DNA of 64,000 nt, taken from positions 12,940 through 76,939 of the forward strand of contig JAEYYH010000034.1 in NCBI GenBank assembly GCA_023430885.1. Reading direction: 5' to 3'. This DNA is from Bacillota bacterium (lineage in GTDB: Bacteria; Bacillota_I; Bacilli_A; RF39; UBA660). Under the pieces are notes generated by a model. That model had not been told where the DNA came from. It made no database searches and was given only the letters and a program-made list of their open reading frames with translations. Shown in pieces: positions 48,607-58,424 of this stretch (positions are counted from its first letter, which is position 1; each line of letters begins with the position of its first letter). The translations under genes and the position numbers were made by a program.

Positions 48607-50682
48607 ATGGCTCGTGAATATACATTAGAAAAGACACGTAATATTGGTATCATGGCACATATCGATGCAGGTAAAACTACTTGTACTGAACGTGTTTTAT
48701 ACCATACACATAAAATCCATAAGATTGGCGAAACACATGATGGAGCTTCTCAAATGGACTGGATGGCACAAGAACAAGAACGTGGAATTACTATTACTTC
48801 AGCAGCTACAACAGCTTTCTGGAAAGGTTATAGATTTAATATAATCGATACTCCAGGACACGTAGACTTCACTGTTGAAGTATCAAGATCACTTCGTGTA
48901 CTAGATGGAGCAGTTGCTTTATTAGATGCACAAGCTGGTGTTGAGCCACAAACTGAAACTGTTTGGCGTCAAGCTACTGAATTCAAAGTTCCTCGTATGA
49001 TCTTCTGTAATAAGATGGATAAAATGGGTGCAAACTTTGAATACAGTTTAAAGACAATAGATGATCGTTTAGGAGTAAATGCTAAATCTATTCAATGGCC
49101 AATTGGTGCAGAAAGTGATTTTGATGGTGTAATTGACTTAGTAACCATGAAAGCATACCACTTTGATGGAAAAGCGGAAGAAGATTACAAAGAAATCGAA
49201 ATCCCATCTGAATTAAAAGCAACAGCCGAAATTAAGAGAAATGAATTAATTGAAGCAGTAGCTGAATATGATGATGAACTTATGAATAAGTATTTAGAGG
49301 GTGAAGAAGTTTCAGTTGAGCTTATTAAAAAAGCAATACGTAAAGGAACTCTTGCAGTTGATTTCTTCCCAGTACTTTGTGGTACTGCTTTAGGAAATAA
49401 AGGCGTTAAATTACTACTAGATGCAGTAGTTGATTATTTACCTGCTCCAATTGATATTGAATCAATTAAAGGAACAGATTTAGATGGTAATGAAATTTTA
49501 AGACACCCTAATGATTCTGAACCTTTCTCAGCTTTAGCATTCAAAGTTATGACAGACCCATTTGTTGGTAAATTAACATTCTTCAGAGTTTACTCTGGAC
49601 ATTTATCAAGTGGTTCATATGTTTTAAATGCTACTAAAGATGAGAAAGAAAGAGTTGGTCGTATCTTATTAATGCATGCTAATAACAGAAGCGAAATATC
49701 TGATGTTTATACTGGAGATATTGCAGCTGCTGTAGGTTTAAAAGATACAACTACAGGAGATACTCTATGTGATGAAAAGAAACCTTGTATTCTTGAATCT
49801 ATGGAATTCCCTGAACCTGTTATTGAACTTGCTGTTGAACCAAAATCAAAAGCAGATCAAGATAAAATGGGTATTGCTCTTCAAAAATTAGCAGAAGAGG
49901 ATCCAACATTTAGAGCGAGTACAAATCATGAAACTGGACAAACTATTATTGCTGGTATGGGTGAACTTCACCTTGATATCATCGTTGATAGAATGAAAAG
50001 AGAATTTGGTGTAGAAGCTAATATTGGTCAACCTCAAGTATCTTACCGTGAAACATTAACAGTTCCAGCTGAATGTGAAGGTAAATACATTAAACAATCT
50101 GGTGGACGTGGACAATATGGACATGTTTGGGTTAAATTTGAACCAAATCCAGATAAAGGATATGAATTCGTTGATGCAGTTGTTGGTGGTGTTGTCCCAC
50201 GTGAATACATTCCAGTAACTGATAAGGGATTACAAGAAGCTATGAAAACTGGTGTTTTAGCTGGATACCCTATGATCGACGTAAAAGCTACATTATTTGA
50301 TGGTTCATACCATGATGTTGACTCATCTGAAATGGCTTTCAAAGTTGCAGCAAGTATGGCTTTAAAAGAAGCTAAAAATAAATGTAAACCAGTATTACTA
50401 GAACCAATAATGAAGGTTCAAGTAGTTGTTCCTGATGAATATCTTGGTAACGTTATGGGTGATGTTACATCACGTCGTGGACGTCCACTAGGACAAGAAT
50501 CAAGAGGAAATGCTTTAGCTATTGATGCTATGGTTCCACTTTCTGAAATGTTCGGATATGCAACAAGTTTACGTTCAAATACACAAGGACGTGGAACATT
50601 TACAATGGTATTCGATCATTATGAAGAAACACCAAGAAACATAACAGAACAAATCATCAAGAAAAATGGTGCAAACAATTAA
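48607..50682 (+). CDS. fusA: Elongation factor G
   Basis: A 691-residue translocation GTPase. G-motifs: AHIDAGKTT near 17-25, RGITITSAAT (switch I) near 59, DTPGHVDF near 81-88, NKMDKMGA near 136. Domains II-V follow with the C-terminal GDVTSRRGR segment. Length and all motifs are normal. Codon use is shifted toward CGT arginine codons compared with most neighbours, fitting high expression. Third gene of the str operon, 21 nt after rpsG. Confidence 0.98.
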   Translation: MAREYTLEKTRNIGIMAHIDAGKTTCTERVLYHTHKIHKIGETHDGASQMDWMAQEQERGITITSAATTAFWKGYRFNIIDTPGHVDFTVEVSRSLRVLDGAVALLDAQAGVEPQTETVWRQATEFKVPRMIFCNKMDKMGANFEYSLKTIDDRLGVNAKSIQWPIGAESDFDGVIDLVTMKAYHFDGKAEEDYKEIEIPSELKATAEIKRNELIEAVAEYDDELMNKYLEGEEVSVELIKKAIRKGTLAVDFFPVLCGTALGNKGVKLLLDAVVDYLPAPIDIESIKGTDLDGNEILRHPNDSEPFSALAFKVMTDPFVGKLTFFRVYSGHLSSGSYVLNATKDEKERVGRILLMHANNRSEISDVYTGDIAAAVGLKDTTTGDTLCDEKKPCILESMEFPEPVIELAVEPKSKADQDKMGIALQKLAEEDPTFRASTNHETGQTIIAGMGELHLDIIVDRMKREFGVEANIGQPQVSYRETLTVPAECEGKYIKQSGGRGQYGHVWVKFEPNPDKGYEFVDAVVGGVVPREYIPVTDKGLQEAMKTGVLAGYPMIDVKATLFDGSYHDVDSSEMAFKVAASMALKEAKNKCKPVLLEPIMKVQVVVPDEYLGNVMGDVTSRRGRPLGQESRGNALAIDAMVPLSEMFGYATSLRSNTQGRGTFTMVFDHYEETPRNITEQIIKKNGANN

Positions 50683-50761
50683 TTAATTATAAAAATACTT
50701 GAAAAAATTCATGTATTATTATAAAATATAATATGTAAGTAAAAAAGAGGAGGAAATTTAT

Positions 50762-51946
50762 ATGGCAAAACAAAAATTTGACCGTTCAAAGCCACATGTT
50801 AACGTTGGTACAATTGGACACGTTGACCATGGTAAAACTACTTTAACTGCTGCAATTTCATCACATTTAGCTGGTAAATTCGGTAATGAAAAAGTAGATT
50901 TCGAAAATATCGATAAGGCTCCAGAAGAAAGAGAACGTGGTATTACTATTAATACTGCCCATATCGAATATAGTACTGAAAAGAGACATTATGCTCACGT
51001 TGACTGCCCAGGACATGCTGACTATGTTAAAAACATGATCACTGGTGCTGCTCAAATGGATGGCGCTATCTTAGTTATAGCTGCTACAGATGGTCCAATG
51101 GCTCAAACTCGTGAACACATTTTATTATCACGTCAAGTTGGTGTACCAAAAATGGTAGTATTCATGAACAAATGTGATATGGTTGACGATGAAGAATTAT
51201 TAGACTTAGTAGAAATGGAAATCCGTGAATTATTAACTGAATACGGATATGATGGAGATAATACTCCAATTATTCGTGGATCTGCTCTTAAAGCTCTTGA
51301 AGGAGATGCTGCTTGGGTAGGTAAAATTGATGAATTAATGGATGCTGTTGATACATGGATTGAAACTCCAGTTCATGATTTAGACAAACCATTCTTAATG
51401 CCAATTGAAGATGTATTCACTATCACAGGTCGTGGAACAGTTGTTACAGGACGTGTTGAAAGAGGACAATTAAAACTTAATGATGAAGTTGAAATCGTTG
51501 GTATTAGAGATACTAAGAAATCAGTTGTTACAGGAATTGAAATGTTCCGTAAACAATTAGATTATGCTGAAGCAGGAGACAATGCCGGAGTATTACTTCG
51601 TGGTATTGCTCGTGAAGATGTTGAAAGAGGACAAGTACTTGCTAAACCAGGAACTGTTACTCCACATACAAAATTCAAAGCTCAAGTATATGTACTTAGC
51701 AAAGAAGAAGGTGGACGTCATACTCCATTCTTCAGTAACTATCGTCCACAATTCTATTTCAGAACTACAGATGTAACTGGTGTTATCGAGTTACCTGCTG
51801 GTGTTGAAATGGTAATGCCTGGAGACAGTGTTGAAATGACTGTTGAATTAATCGCTCCTATCGCTATCGAAAACGGAACTAAGTTCTCAATTCGTGAAGG
51901 TGGTAGAACAGTTGGTTCTGGTAACATTTCAGAAGTTATTAAATAA
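50762..51946 (+). CDS. tuf: Elongation factor Tu
   Basis: A 394-residue GTPase delivering aminoacyl-tRNA. Seen: GHVDHGKTT near 19-27, ERERGITINTAH (switch I) near 55, DCPGHADYVKNM near 81, NKCDMVDD near 136 and the domain 2/3 sequence ending SGNISEVIK. It follows fusA by 79 nt with AGGAGG before the ATG and ends the operon at a strong terminator. Confidence 0.98.
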   Translation: MAKQKFDRSKPHVNVGTIGHVDHGKTTLTAAISSHLAGKFGNEKVDFENIDKAPEERERGITINTAHIEYSTEKRHYAHVDCPGHADYVKNMITGAAQMDGAILVIAATDGPMAQTREHILLSRQVGVPKMVVFMNKCDMVDDEELLDLVEMEIRELLTEYGYDGDNTPIIRGSALKALEGDAAWVGKIDELMDAVDTWIETPVHDLDKPFLMPIEDVFTITGRGTVVTGRVERGQLKLNDEVEIVGIRDTKKSVVTGIEMFRKQLDYAEAGDNAGVLLRGIAREDVERGQVLAKPGTVTPHTKFKAQVYVLSKEEGGRHTPFFSNYRPQFYFRTTDVTGVIELPAGVEMVMPGDSVEMTVELIAPIAIENGTKFSIREGGRTVGSGNISEVIK

Positions 51947-51962
51947 TTAATAATAAAAAAAT

Positions 51963-51989
51963 AAAAGGTACTATTTAGTACCTTTTTTT
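51963..51989. terminator. Convergent terminator of str operon and FemX-like gene
   Basis: AAAAGGTAC-tattta-GTACCTTTT stem followed by T run on the plus strand; usable on the minus strand too. It contains the stop codon of the minus-strand gene. Confidence 0.9.
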
Positions 51990-53206
51990 GTTTGCCTATA
52001 CATTGTATATTTTAAACCATTTATAACTAATTCTAAATCGCCTATATATTCTACAGTACTACAGTTAAAATTAGTTTTAAACTGAACTAAACCATTAAAA
52101 TTTGGATTGTTTATTCTTGGATCAGTTATACCTCCAAAATTAAATCGTTTATATCCCAATTTAGAGTATTTCTCAATTATTTTCCAAATAATCAAATGTT
52201 TAGCACTAAAATTCTTATATCTTGCATCAAAACCATCCATATATAAGAAAATTTCACTTCTATTTTTAGCAATTAATACGGAAGATAACACTAATCCATT
52301 AGGATTATCTTTAAGCAAATTAGTGGCTTCGATTAATCTTTTCTTATATATTGCTAATTGTCTATCCGCATCAATTTTTCTGGAAATTATTTTGTTTGAA
52401 TTATTTTTATAGTTAATAACACTGTTATTAACTTCTGTGACAGTATTTTCTTGTTCTTCATATAATTTTTTTACTAATTGTAGATATGTTTTTGTATCAA
52501 CTTTAGCATAATAGAAATCCATTTTATCATGTTCATTAAAATACTTATATGAATCTTCAAAATACTTTATATCTCTAGAATATTTATTTTTAGTTTCTTC
52601 ATAAAGAAGATTTAGCTCATTTGAATTAGCTCTATATATTCTAATGCCTTGTCTTTCGGCCGTTCTAATCTTCGTTTTATATTCTTTTTTAATGTTTTTA
52701 AATAATGTCCTATAATCACCAGATATATCAAGCATGGATTCAAATCGAGGCTTATAGGCCTCAAAACCAGTATTATACCCAAAATGATAGTACCCAGCTT
52801 CTTTTAAATTATTAAACGCCTCTTCATATTTGGGATTAGTTCCAACAACATTACCTTCTGGACCAATAATATTTCTTACAATAATAGGACAAAGTTTAAC
52901 AGCAACCAAATCCTTTTTATTTAAAAATTTTTTAACTTCTTTAGTAAAATTAATTACTAATTCTTTATTGTTATAGTCCATTAAAAAACCTCTTGGAGCG
53001 TAAGCATAGTTATATCCTTTTATTCTTTGAACAAGTAATAGTGATGCAGCAACAATATTATCGCCGTCAAAGCCGCCTAAAAACAAATAATTATAACCTT
53101 GTTTTTTCATAACAGATGCATATTCAACTGTTTGATATATTGAACTAAATGGATATGTACTAATAAACTTGCTGTATTCTTCTTCGCTAATCTCTCTTAT
53201 TATCAT
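51971..53206 (-). CDS. FemX/FemA-like peptidoglycan interpeptide-bridge ligase
   Basis: A 411-residue FemABX-family transferase with two GNAT-like domains. Start: PFSSIYQTVEYASVMKKQGY, then YAPRGFLMDY; later GLVLSSVLIAKNRSEIFLYM, LIIWKIIEKYSKLGYKRFNF and GGITDP. Between them is a charged helical arm (residues about 255-305, VKKLYEEQENTVTEVNNS) of the kind that resembles a seryl-tRNA-synthetase arm in FemA. Family members add amino acids from aminoacyl-tRNA to lipid II (known). The ATG at 53206 fits AGGAG; an in-frame TTG lies 3 nt upstream. Shares a terminator with tuf. Confidence 0.87.
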   Translation of the reverse strand: MIIREISEEEYSKFISTYPFSSIYQTVEYASVMKKQGYNYLFLGGFDGDNIVAASLLLVQRIKGYNYAYAPRGFLMDYNNKELVINFTKEVKKFLNKKDLVAVKLCPIIVRNIIGPEGNVVGTNPKYEEAFNNLKEAGYYHFGYNTGFEAYKPRFESMLDISGDYRTLFKNIKKEYKTKIRTAERQGIRIYRANSNELNLLYEETKNKYSRDIKYFEDSYKYFNEHDKMDFYYAKVDTKTYLQLVKKLYEEQENTVTEVNNSVINYKNNSNKIISRKIDADRQLAIYKKRLIEATNLLKDNPNGLVLSSVLIAKNRSEIFLYMDGFDARYKNFSAKHLIIWKIIEKYSKLGYKRFNFGGITDPRINNPNFNGLVQFKTNFNCSTVEYIGDLELVINGLKYTMYRQTKKGTK

Positions 53207-53349
53207 CAAGCATCTCTCCTTTAAAAGTTAAAATATTTTATAATATATATAAAATTAAATTAATATATCCTACTTATAATTATATCAAAAAAAAGCTTGA
53301 TAAAGTAATAAAATTAACATTATTAAATATAATTATCTAGGTGATGAAA

Positions 53350-54249
53350 ATGGACAAGGTTAAAATAGGCCTTCCAAGGACTTTTTTTTATTATAATGAA
53401 GGAAAATTTCTTAAATTTTTTTTAGAAGAATTAAATTTTGAAGTAATTGTATCGCCACCTACAACTAGTATGATAAGAGATTTAGGAATTAAATATTCAA
53501 ATGACGAAATGTGTACATCAATGAAACTTTTTTTAGGTCATGTGGCATACTTACAAGATAAATGTGATTATGTTTTAAACATAAGAATGGATAATACAGG
53601 TATAAAAGAACAAGGTTGTACTAACTATATAAGTACTTATGATCTTATAAATAATATATTTGACAAAAAAATTATTAATATTACCATAGATCATTATAAT
53701 TATAGAACTTTATATAAGGAATTGTTAAAGATATTTAACAAGTTTAATGTAGATAAAAAGCAAATTAAAACAGCATATTTATTTTCGAAAATAAGGGAAA
53801 GTAAAGAAAATAAAAAGGAAATAATTATAAACACCAATAAGTTATACACACAAAATAAAAAAATATTAGTAGTAGGACATAGTTATAATTTATATGATGA
53901 ATATATAGGAGCACCAATTGTTAAAATGTTTGAAGGTAGTAATATCGATATTATATATTCAGATAAATTTGATAGTGATAAAACAAAGGAATTAAGCAAA
54001 AACATTTCTAAAGAATTATATTGGAAATATAGTAAAGAAAGTGCTGGTGCAGTAGAACTAGCAAAAAATAATGTTGATGGTATAGTATTTATATCATCAT
54101 TTCCTTGTGCTCCAGATTCAATGGTTAATGAACTTATTATAAGAAAGATAAAATTACCTTATCTTAATATAATCATTGATGATTTAAATTCTTTAGCAGG
54201 AATAGAAACTAGAATAGAAAGTTTTATTGATATAATTGAGCAAAAATAA
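53350..54249 (+). CDS. COG3580-like protein of CoA-dehydratase/activator family
   Basis: A 299-residue protein. It opens VKIGLPRTFFYYNEGKFLKF, then VSPPTTSMIRDLGIKYSNDE and MCTSMKLFLGHVAYL, with a C-terminal FISSFPCAPDSMVNELIIRK. These are the marks of the uncharacterised half-proteins (COG3580/DUF2229 type) related to 2-hydroxyacyl-CoA dehydratase subunits. The cysteines of MCTSMK, QGCTNY and FPCAPDS are good cluster-ligand candidates. AGGTGATGAAA supports the ATG at 53350 (in-frame GTG at 53341). First gene of three, overlapping the next by 14 nt. Confidence 0.8.
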   Translation: MDKVKIGLPRTFFYYNEGKFLKFFLEELNFEVIVSPPTTSMIRDLGIKYSNDEMCTSMKLFLGHVAYLQDKCDYVLNIRMDNTGIKEQGCTNYISTYDLINNIFDKKIINITIDHYNYRTLYKELLKIFNKFNVDKKQIKTAYLFSKIRESKENKKEIIINTNKLYTQNKKILVVGHSYNLYDEYIGAPIVKMFEGSNIDIIYSDKFDSDKTKELSKNISKELYWKYSKESAGAVELAKNNVDGIVFISSFPCAPDSMVNELIIRKIKLPYLNIIIDDLNSLAGIETRIESFIDIIEQK

Positions 54250-55300
54250 AATAGCATTTCCTCATATGGGTAATTATGATGTTCCTGCTAAATACTTATT
54301 AGGCAATATACTTAACGCTGATATAATTGACGTCCCCAAGATAACTAACAAAACAGTAGAATTAGGTACCAGATACAGTCCGGATTTTATTTGTAGTCCT
54401 TTTAAATATACACTAGGATCACTTATCGAAGGACTAGATATGGGAGCAAATATATTAATTCAGTATGGTGGTGGTTGTAGGTATGGTTACTATAGTGAAT
54501 TACAGAAACAAATATTAAAAGATTTAGGATATAAATTTACTATGATTAATTTAATAACAGCTGGAAGAACAGATATAAAAAGAATATATAAAGAGTTAAA
54601 AAGAATAAACAATATAAATATATTTAAATCAATTTATGTAGCCATGAATGCAATATTAATGGTTAAGTGTATGGATAAAATTGATGATTATATTAGAAAG
54701 AATGCAGGCTTTGAAATTGAAAAGAATATTTTTAAAGAAACAAAAAAGTTATATTTAAAAGATCTTTCTAAAACAAAAGGGATTTTAAATACTTTTAGAA
54801 TATATAAAAAATACGCTAAACTGTTTAAAAATATCGAAATAAATAAACCTAGCAATCCTATAAAAATTGGTATAATAGGTGAACTATACACAATTATGGA
54901 ATCATTTAGTAATTATAATCTCGAAAACAAACTATTAAGTAGTGGTGTAGAAATAACAAGATTTACCAATGTTGATTATCTTTTATTTAAAAAAAGAAAA
55001 TACATAAGAAAAAAACTTAAGAAAAGCGAGTATATAAAAAATAGGATGGGGGCAGATGCTGCTGATAATATTTGTAGAACAGAGCTTATGTGTAAAGAAA
55101 ACTATGATGGTATTATTCACATAAAGTCTTCTTTTTGTACACCTGAAATAGGAGCAATGCCTATAATAAATAAAATTTGTTCAAAATATAATGTACCGGT
55201 ATTGTTTATGAGTTTTGATACTATGACGAGCGAAGTAGGAATAAATACAAGGTTGGAAGCCTTCATAGATATGCTAGAAATGAGGCACAAAGATGATTAA
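54236..55300 (+). CDS. COG3581-like protein of CoA-dehydratase/activator family
   Basis: A 354-residue protein starting with TTG: SKNKIAFPHMGNYDVPAKYL is conserved at the N-terminus, so the TTG inside the upstream gene must be the start. Further blocks: SPDFICSPFKYTLGSLIEG, QYGGGCRYGYYSELQ, NICRTELMCKENYDGIIHIK and SSFCTPEIGAMPI, each with a Cys that could bind an Fe-S cluster. It matches the COG3581 group, which in larger YjiL-type proteins is fused to the ATPase and the COG3580 part. Here all three are separate genes. It overlaps the next gene by 8 nt. Reaction unknown. Confidence 0.8.
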   Translation: MSKNKIAFPHMGNYDVPAKYLLGNILNADIIDVPKITNKTVELGTRYSPDFICSPFKYTLGSLIEGLDMGANILIQYGGGCRYGYYSELQKQILKDLGYKFTMINLITAGRTDIKRIYKELKRINNINIFKSIYVAMNAILMVKCMDKIDDYIRKNAGFEIEKNIFKETKKLYLKDLSKTKGILNTFRIYKKYAKLFKNIEINKPSNPIKIGIIGELYTIMESFSNYNLENKLLSSGVEITRFTNVDYLLFKKRKYIRKKLKKSEYIKNRMGADAADNICRTELMCKENYDGIIHIKSSFCTPEIGAMPIINKICSKYNVPVLFMSFDTMTSEVGINTRLEAFIDMLEMRHKDD

Positions 55301-56234
55301 TGGATATCTTGGAATTGATATAGGATCTATATCTACCAAAGTAGTTGTAATTGATAAAGAAAATAATATAATATGTTCTAAATATATATGGACAGAGGGT
55401 AATCCTATAAATGCAGTAAAAAAAATAATCGAGCACATAAAATCAGAGATACCTAATAATGTAATAATAAAAGGAATAGGAACGACTGGTAGTGCTCGTA
55501 AACTAATTGGTTTAATGGTTAATGCCAATGTTATAAAAAATGAAATAACTGCACATGCTATAGGTACATTAAGTAGATATCCCGATGTTAAGACAATCCT
55601 TGAAATTGGTGGACAAGATTCAAAAATAATTCTTATTGAAAATGGGATTATAAAAGATTATGCTATGAATACATTATGTGCTGCTGGAACTGGGGCTTTT
55701 TTATCCAGTCAGGCAAAGAGACTAGGAATAGATGTTGAAGAATTTGGTAAATATGCGATTAGGTCAAAGACACCTGCTAAAATAGCGGCTAGATGTACTG
55801 TATTTGCTGAATCTGATCTAATTCATAAAGCTCAGGTTGGTTACAATAAGGAAGATATTATAGCTGGATTATGTAAAAGTATAGTGCTAAATTATTTGAA
55901 TAATATTGGCAAAGGGAAAAAAATAGAACCTCCTATTGTATTTCAGGGAGGAGTAAGTAAAAATGTTGGAGTAATAAAGTATTTTAGGGAAGTGCTAAAT
56001 GAAGAAATTATTGTAGATAAAGATAGTCATTTAATGGGGGCTATTGGTATAGCGATATTATCAAAAAAGAATGCAATTGATAAAGTGTATAGTTTGAATA
56101 TAAGTAATATTGATTTTTCTACTAAGGGTAGAGAATGTGGTGGATGTTCAAACAACTGTGAAATACTTAATATATATAAAGATAATAAGATAATTGATAC
56201 TTGGGGAAGTAAATGTGGGAAAATTACTAAATAA
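55293..56234 (+). CDS. BadF/BadG/HgdC-type ATPase (2-hydroxyacyl-CoA dehydratase activator family)
   Basis: A 313-residue ASKHA-fold ATPase. Phosphate-1 loop GYLGIDIGSISTKVVVID at the start, then EIGGQDSKIIL near 105, the cluster Cys in NTLCAAGTGAFLSSQ near 128 and ARCTVFAESDLIHKAQVG near 170, and FQGGVSKNVGV near 230. Known relatives form a dimer bridged by one 4Fe-4S cluster and push electrons, at ATP cost, into a partner cluster. Extra C-terminal Cys (GRECGGCSNNCEIL) are unusual for simple HgdC. Third gene of the operon; the ATG overlaps the previous stop. Confidence 0.87.
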   Translation: MINGYLGIDIGSISTKVVVIDKENNIICSKYIWTEGNPINAVKKIIEHIKSEIPNNVIIKGIGTTGSARKLIGLMVNANVIKNEITAHAIGTLSRYPDVKTILEIGGQDSKIILIENGIIKDYAMNTLCAAGTGAFLSSQAKRLGIDVEEFGKYAIRSKTPAKIAARCTVFAESDLIHKAQVGYNKEDIIAGLCKSIVLNYLNNIGKGKKIEPPIVFQGGVSKNVGVIKYFREVLNEEIIVDKDSHLMGAIGIAILSKKNAIDKVYSLNISNIDFSTKGRECGGCSNNCEILNIYKDNKIIDTWGSKCGKITK

Positions 56235-56330
56235 CAAGGAAACTAGCCTATTTACAAATATAATATATATATGAAGTGATTGACAAGGAAAAAAATATAG
56301 TGTATAACTAAATAGCAAAGGAAGTGGATT

Positions 56331-58361
56331 ATGTCGAAAAACTTAGTAATAGTGGAATCTCCGCATAAAACTGGACCAATTGGAACTTATCTTGGTAAAG
56401 ATTATAAAGTTGTGGCCTCTGTAGGGCACATAAGAGATTTATCTACTAAAGGTAAATTTGGTTTTGGAGTAGATGTTGATAATAATTTCAAACCTGATTA
56501 TGTAAATATAAAAGGCAAGAAAAAAGTAATAGATGAATTAAAAAAAGAAGTTAAGAAATCTGACTTTGTTTATCTAGCAACCGATCCCGACCGCGAGGGA
56601 GAAGCTATATCATGGCATCTATATGATGCTTTAGGTTTAAAAGATGAAAATTATAATCGTGTGGTGTTTAATGAAATAACAAAAAACGCTGTAATCGGCG
56701 CATTTGAGCACGCACGTAAAATAGATAAAGACTTAGTTAATAGCCAAGAAACAAGAAGAATACTTGATAGAATTATTGGTTTTAGATTAAGTAAATTAAT
56801 TCAATCAAAAACAGATGGAACAAGTGCAGGACGTGTTCAAAGTGTTGCACTTAAACTAGTCGTGGATAGAGAAAGAGAAATTGAAGCATTTAAAACCGAT
56901 GAATACTGGACTATCACAGCGAAATTTAATGATTTTGATGCTGAATTATTTAACTACAATCATAAAGATATAGAAGTTAAAAATGAAGTTGAAGCTAATG
57001 AAGTTTTAGAAAAGTTATCTAATGCTTTTAAAATTGAAAGCGTAGATAAGAAAGAAAAAAGTAAGAAATCTAAACCTGCTTATACTACAAGTACAATGCA
57101 ACAAGATGCTTCAAACAAACTTAATTTCAATGCAAAGAAAACCATGAGTGTAGCTCAAAAACTATATGAAGGTATTGATATTTCTACTGAGACAGTAGGT
57201 TTAATAACTTATATGCGTACTGATTCTATTCGTCTTAGTGATGAATTTGTTAAATGCTCATATGGGTTTATTAAAGCTAAATATGGTGAAGATTATGTTG
57301 GTTATGTAAAACAAGCAAAGAAAAAAGAAAACGTTCAAGATGCTCATGAAGGTATTAGACCAACTGACATTAATAGAACGCCTGAATCTTTGAAGAATTA
57401 TTTGACTGCAGATGAATACAAACTATATAAAATGATTTATTATAGAGCTTTAGCTTCTTTAATGAAAGATGCTAAGACATTGAATACAACTGCAATATTA
57501 GATAATAATAATTATCAATTTAAAGCAACAGGACAAATTATTTTGTTTGATGGTTACTTAAAAGTATATAGTGATTATGAGGATACAAAAGATACTATAT
57601 TACCACCACTTGACACATATAAATCAAATATATTAGTTTCAAGTGCTATAGAAAAAGAACAACATTTTACTAAACCACCAGCTAGATATACTGAAGCGAA
57701 ACTTATTAAGGAAATGGAAGAATTAGGTATTGGTAGACCTAGTACATATGCTCAAACTATGACCGTAATTAAAGATAGAGGATATGTAACAATTGTTGAA
57801 AAAAAATTTGTTCCAACTGAAATAGGTATAGAAGTAACTGATAAGTTACAAGAAAGTTTTAACAAACTTATTAATGTAGAATATACAGCTAATATGGAAA
57901 CAGATCTTGATAAAATATCTGAAGGAAAAGCTGTATGGTATAAAGTATTAGACGACTTTTACAAACAATTTGAGCCATCAGTAAAAGATGCTTTTGATAA
58001 ACTTCCTAAGAAGGAAGCAGAAAAAGTAGGGGAAGATTGTCCATTATGTGGGCATCCACTTGTTAAAAGAAAAGGCAAGTATGGTGAATTTGTAGCATGC
58101 TCTAACTATCCTGAATGTAAATACATAAAAACAGAAGAAAGAATAGTTGTAGAAGTATGCAAATGTCCAAACTGTGATGAAGGAATGATTGTTGAAAAGA
58201 AGAGCAAAAAGGGTAAAATCTTTTATGGTTGCAACAATTACCCTAAATGTAAGACAGCATATTGGGATATGCCGACTGGAGAAAAATGTCCTAATTGCGG
58301 TAAAATGTTAACTAAAAAAAATGATGTAATAAAATGTAGTGAATGCGATTATCAAAAATAA
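56331..58361 (+). CDS. topA: DNA topoisomerase I (type IA)
   Basis: A 676-residue enzyme relaxing negative supercoils. TOPRIM domain at the start (LVIVESPHKTGPIG, then LATDPDREGEAISWH near 85), catalytic Tyr 294 in ITYMRTDSIRLS, DAHEGIRPTD near 340, and GRPSTYAQT near 470. The C-terminus has three zinc ribbons (CPLCGHPLVKRKG, CPNCDEGMIVEKK, CPNCGKMLTKK). Length and motifs are normal. AAGGAAG precedes the ATG. Its stop codon lies inside the terminator. Confidence 0.97.
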   Translation: MSKNLVIVESPHKTGPIGTYLGKDYKVVASVGHIRDLSTKGKFGFGVDVDNNFKPDYVNIKGKKKVIDELKKEVKKSDFVYLATDPDREGEAISWHLYDALGLKDENYNRVVFNEITKNAVIGAFEHARKIDKDLVNSQETRRILDRIIGFRLSKLIQSKTDGTSAGRVQSVALKLVVDREREIEAFKTDEYWTITAKFNDFDAELFNYNHKDIEVKNEVEANEVLEKLSNAFKIESVDKKEKSKKSKPAYTTSTMQQDASNKLNFNAKKTMSVAQKLYEGIDISTETVGLITYMRTDSIRLSDEFVKCSYGFIKAKYGEDYVGYVKQAKKKENVQDAHEGIRPTDINRTPESLKNYLTADEYKLYKMIYYRALASLMKDAKTLNTTAILDNNNYQFKATGQIILFDGYLKVYSDYEDTKDTILPPLDTYKSNILVSSAIEKEQHFTKPPARYTEAKLIKEMEELGIGRPSTYAQTMTVIKDRGYVTIVEKKFVPTEIGIEVTDKLQESFNKLINVEYTANMETDLDKISEGKAVWYKVLDDFYKQFEPSVKDAFDKLPKKEAEKVGEDCPLCGHPLVKRKGKYGEFVACSNYPECKYIKTEERIVVEVCKCPNCDEGMIVEKKSKKGKIFYGCNNYPKCKTAYWDMPTGEKCPNCGKMLTKKNDVIKCSECDYQK

Positions 58362-58371
58362 TCGCTTTTTC
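58345..58371 (+). terminator. Terminator containing the topA stop codon
   Basis: GCGATTA-tcaaaaa-TAATCGC stem followed by five T; the TAA at 58359-58361 is in the right arm. Confidence 0.85.
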
Positions 58372-58424
58372 TTTGGAAAAAAGGCCTAAAAAATGATATA
58401 ATGGTAAAGTATAGGAGGTAAGAT

